Shown here in pieces: positions 62,562 to 64,000 of a stretch of 64,000 nt of DNA (positions are counted from its first letter, which is position 1; each line of letters opens with the position of its first letter). Under the pieces are notes generated by a model. That model was not told the origin of the DNA, made no database searches, and worked only from the letters and a program-made list of their open reading frames with translations. Source of the DNA: an uncultured Cellulophaga sp. (GTDB taxonomy: Bacteria > Bacteroidota > Bacteroidia > Flavobacteriales > Flavobacteriaceae). The position numbers and the translations under genes are program-made. The DNA is taken from contig CANLIE010000001.1 of NCBI GenBank assembly GCA_947491225.1, positions 81,747-145,746 on the forward strand. Reading direction: 5' to 3'.

Positions 62562-64000
62562 ATGAAGTATAAAGCATCTTCTTTTTCTATAATAATATTT
62601 TTTGTTTGCTTATCTATAATAGGTATAGCTTTAACATCTTTATTAAGTGTTCAATTAGTTTCTTCAACAAATCAGAAATCGTTATATGTTAATTTTAATT
62701 GGAAAGGAGCTTCAGCTAAAATATTAGAACAAGAGGTTACTTCAAAGTTAGAAGGACTAATTAATAAAGTAAAAGGAATTAAAGAAATTAGTTCTTTTTC
62801 TAATAAAGGCAAAGGTTCTATAAATGTAAAGCTAAAAAAGAATAGTGACATAGATGCTATTCGATTTGAAATATCAAACTTAATAAATCAAAGTTATAGA
62901 GACTTCCCTAATGGAGTTACTTATCCTGAATTATCTTTTAGAGGAGAGAGTGATAATCAAGCTATTTTGTCATATAGTATAAATGCTGATGAAAGTCCGT
63001 ATTATATAAAAAAATATACAGAAAAAAATATACTTCCACGTTTAACAGGTCTTAATGGAGTAAGTAGTATAAATGTTTATGGGGCTACGCCTTTCGAATG
63101 GAATATTAAATATGATGTAAACAAACTATTTCAGTTAAATATTTCTGTTAATGAAATAGAAAATGCTATAAAAAAATATTTTGTAGAGGAACAACTAGGT
63201 AATGGAACTTTAGTTTCAAATATTGATAATACTAGTTTAAATATTTCATTAACTATAAAGTATAAATCAGATTATAATATTGATTGGGGAAATATTCCTA
63301 TAAAAGACTCTAGTGGAAGAGTTATTTTTCTTAAAAATATTGCTAAAGTCGAGTTTAATGAAGCTTCAATATCATCTTATTATCGGATTAATGGTGAAAA
63401 TTCTATTAATATGGTTGTGTATGCCGAGAAAGGTTCAAATACAATTAATGTAGCTAGAGAAGTAAAAGCAAAAGTTAACCAGTTAGAAGATGAAATACAG
63501 CAGAATTATACATTAAGGTTAGCACAAGATACAACTGAGTATTTAATTGAGGAGTTAAATAAGATTCAAAGAAGAATGTTGTTCTCATTATTAGTTTTAC
63601 TTATATTGGTTCTATTAATAAATAGAAGCTTTAAATATTTAGCAGTCCTTTTCATTGCTATAATAGTGAATTTGTTAATAGCTATTATTTTTTATTATCT
63701 TTTTAAAATAGAGTTGCAATTATATTCCTTTGCAGGAATTACTATTTCCTTTGGGGTAATAATAGACAATAGTATTATAATGATTGATCATTATAACAAA
63801 AGAAAAAACAGAAAAGTTTTTCTAGCAATTTTAGCAGCAACCTTAACTACAATAGGGGCTCTTTTAATTATTTTTCTATTAAGTACAGAACAAAAAGAGA
63901 ATCTGTTGGATTTTGCATTAGTTATAATGATTAATATAGGAGTTTCTCTTTTTGTCTCTTTATATTTTATACCAGCTTTATTAAAAAAAATAATACTAAA
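62562..64000 (+). CDS. Second RND transporter permease, partial (3' end outside window)
   Basis: The reading starts at the ATG at 62562 and runs off the window end, with about 479 residues visible. It shows the RND topology: a first helix (SFSIIIFFVCLSIIGIALTS), a periplasmic porter region with EITSKLEG-like segments (KVKGIKEISSF, INVYGATPFEWN) and the helix 2-6 bundle (RMLFSLLVLLILVLLINRSF, AGITISFGVIIDNSIIMIDH). The helix 4 motif IIDNS again has a single Asp. Sequence identity to the first permease is clearly low. Two different permeases in one operon suggest an MdtB/MdtC-like heteromeric complex. Confidence 0.85.
   Translation, partial: MKYKASSFSIIIFFVCLSIIGIALTSLLSVQLVSSTNQKSLYVNFNWKGASAKILEQEVTSKLEGLINKVKGIKEISSFSNKGKGSINVKLKKNSDIDAIRFEISNLINQSYRDFPNGVTYPELSFRGESDNQAILSYSINADESPYYIKKYTEKNILPRLTGLNGVSSINVYGATPFEWNIKYDVNKLFQLNISVNEIENAIKKYFVEEQLGNGTLVSNIDNTSLNISLTIKYKSDYNIDWGNIPIKDSSGRVIFLKNIAKVEFNEASISSYYRINGENSINMVVYAEKGSNTINVAREVKAKVNQLEDEIQQNYTLRLAQDTTEYLIEELNKIQRRMLFSLLVLLILVLLINRSFKYLAVLFIAIIVNLLIAIIFYYLFKIELQLYSFAGITISFGVIIDNSIIMIDHYNKRKNRKVFLAILAATLTTIGALLIIFLLSTEQKENLLDFALVIMINIGVSLFVSLYFIPALLKKIIL

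Overview
The window is AT-rich chromosomal DNA from a member of the Bacteroidota, almost certainly Flavobacteriaceae. The evidence is the set of TonB-dependent receptors with carboxypeptidase-like N-terminal domains, many short lipoproteins with a ...SC lipobox, YwqK/MORN-like secreted proteins, the ileS / DksA-like / lspA gene order, a long lspA, promoter boxes of the TAnnTTTG type, few Shine-Dalgarno sequences, and a clade II (Sec-exported, lipoprotein) nitrous oxide reductase. I do not assign a genus.

Layout. Positions 1-31400 are mostly housekeeping: nitronate monooxygenase (cut by the window edge), thioesterase, EamA transporter, ArsC/Spx-like protein, DinB-like protein, a gamma-type trans-sulfuration enzyme, gdhA, recO, a HmuR-like TonB receptor, ileS, a DksA-like protein, lspA, formyl-THF cyclo-ligase, uvrC, a patatin fused to an outer-membrane barrel, hppD, a DUF3108 protein, tryptophan 2,3-dioxygenase, an M23 peptidase, pgi and a second large TonB receptor. 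Positions 31400-33600 form a small accessory patch (beta-barrel-like protein and an unusual metallophosphoesterase) with degenerate intergenic repeats. Positions 33600-40500 hold a CYTH protein, dinB (Pol IV), a 1-Cys peroxiredoxin, a decayed ABC ATPase remnant with a REP-like palindrome, a TPR lipoprotein, a TonB-C-like protein, aspS and a YwqK-like protein.

Positions 41900-52900 are a copper and nitrous oxide respiration region. A three-gene copper module (CNGKC-motif protein, OprC/NosA-type TonB receptor carrying CxxxM and HxM motifs, Met/His-rich YtkA-like lipoprotein) precedes the nos operon (cytochrome c lipoprotein, fasciclin lipoprotein, nosZ, a four-helix membrane protein, nosL, nosD, nosF, nosY). 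Each of the two transcription units has an upstream FNR/CRP-like palindrome at exactly the same distance (29.5 bp from palindrome centre to box) from a TAnnTTTG-type -7 box. This suggests co-regulation by one oxygen- or NO-responsive Crp/Fnr-family activator.

Positions 53100-64000 (running off the window) look like an uncharacterised secreted-peptide system. It comprises an accessory signal peptidase I, an 81-residue precursor with a signal peptide and a C-terminal two-cysteine motif, a terminator directly behind it, a 6-bladed beta-propeller lipoprotein, a membrane-anchored thioredoxin-like protein with CSYC, and an RND export system (lipoprotein adaptor, 1032-residue permease, TolC-like outer-membrane factor, and a second RND permease cut by the edge). 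My inference is that the peptide is cleaved, perhaps disulfide-closed, and either exported or sensed and defended against by the RND complex. This is the best candidate for a new system in the window.

No tRNA, rRNA, CRISPR array, intact insertion sequence or prophage was seen.
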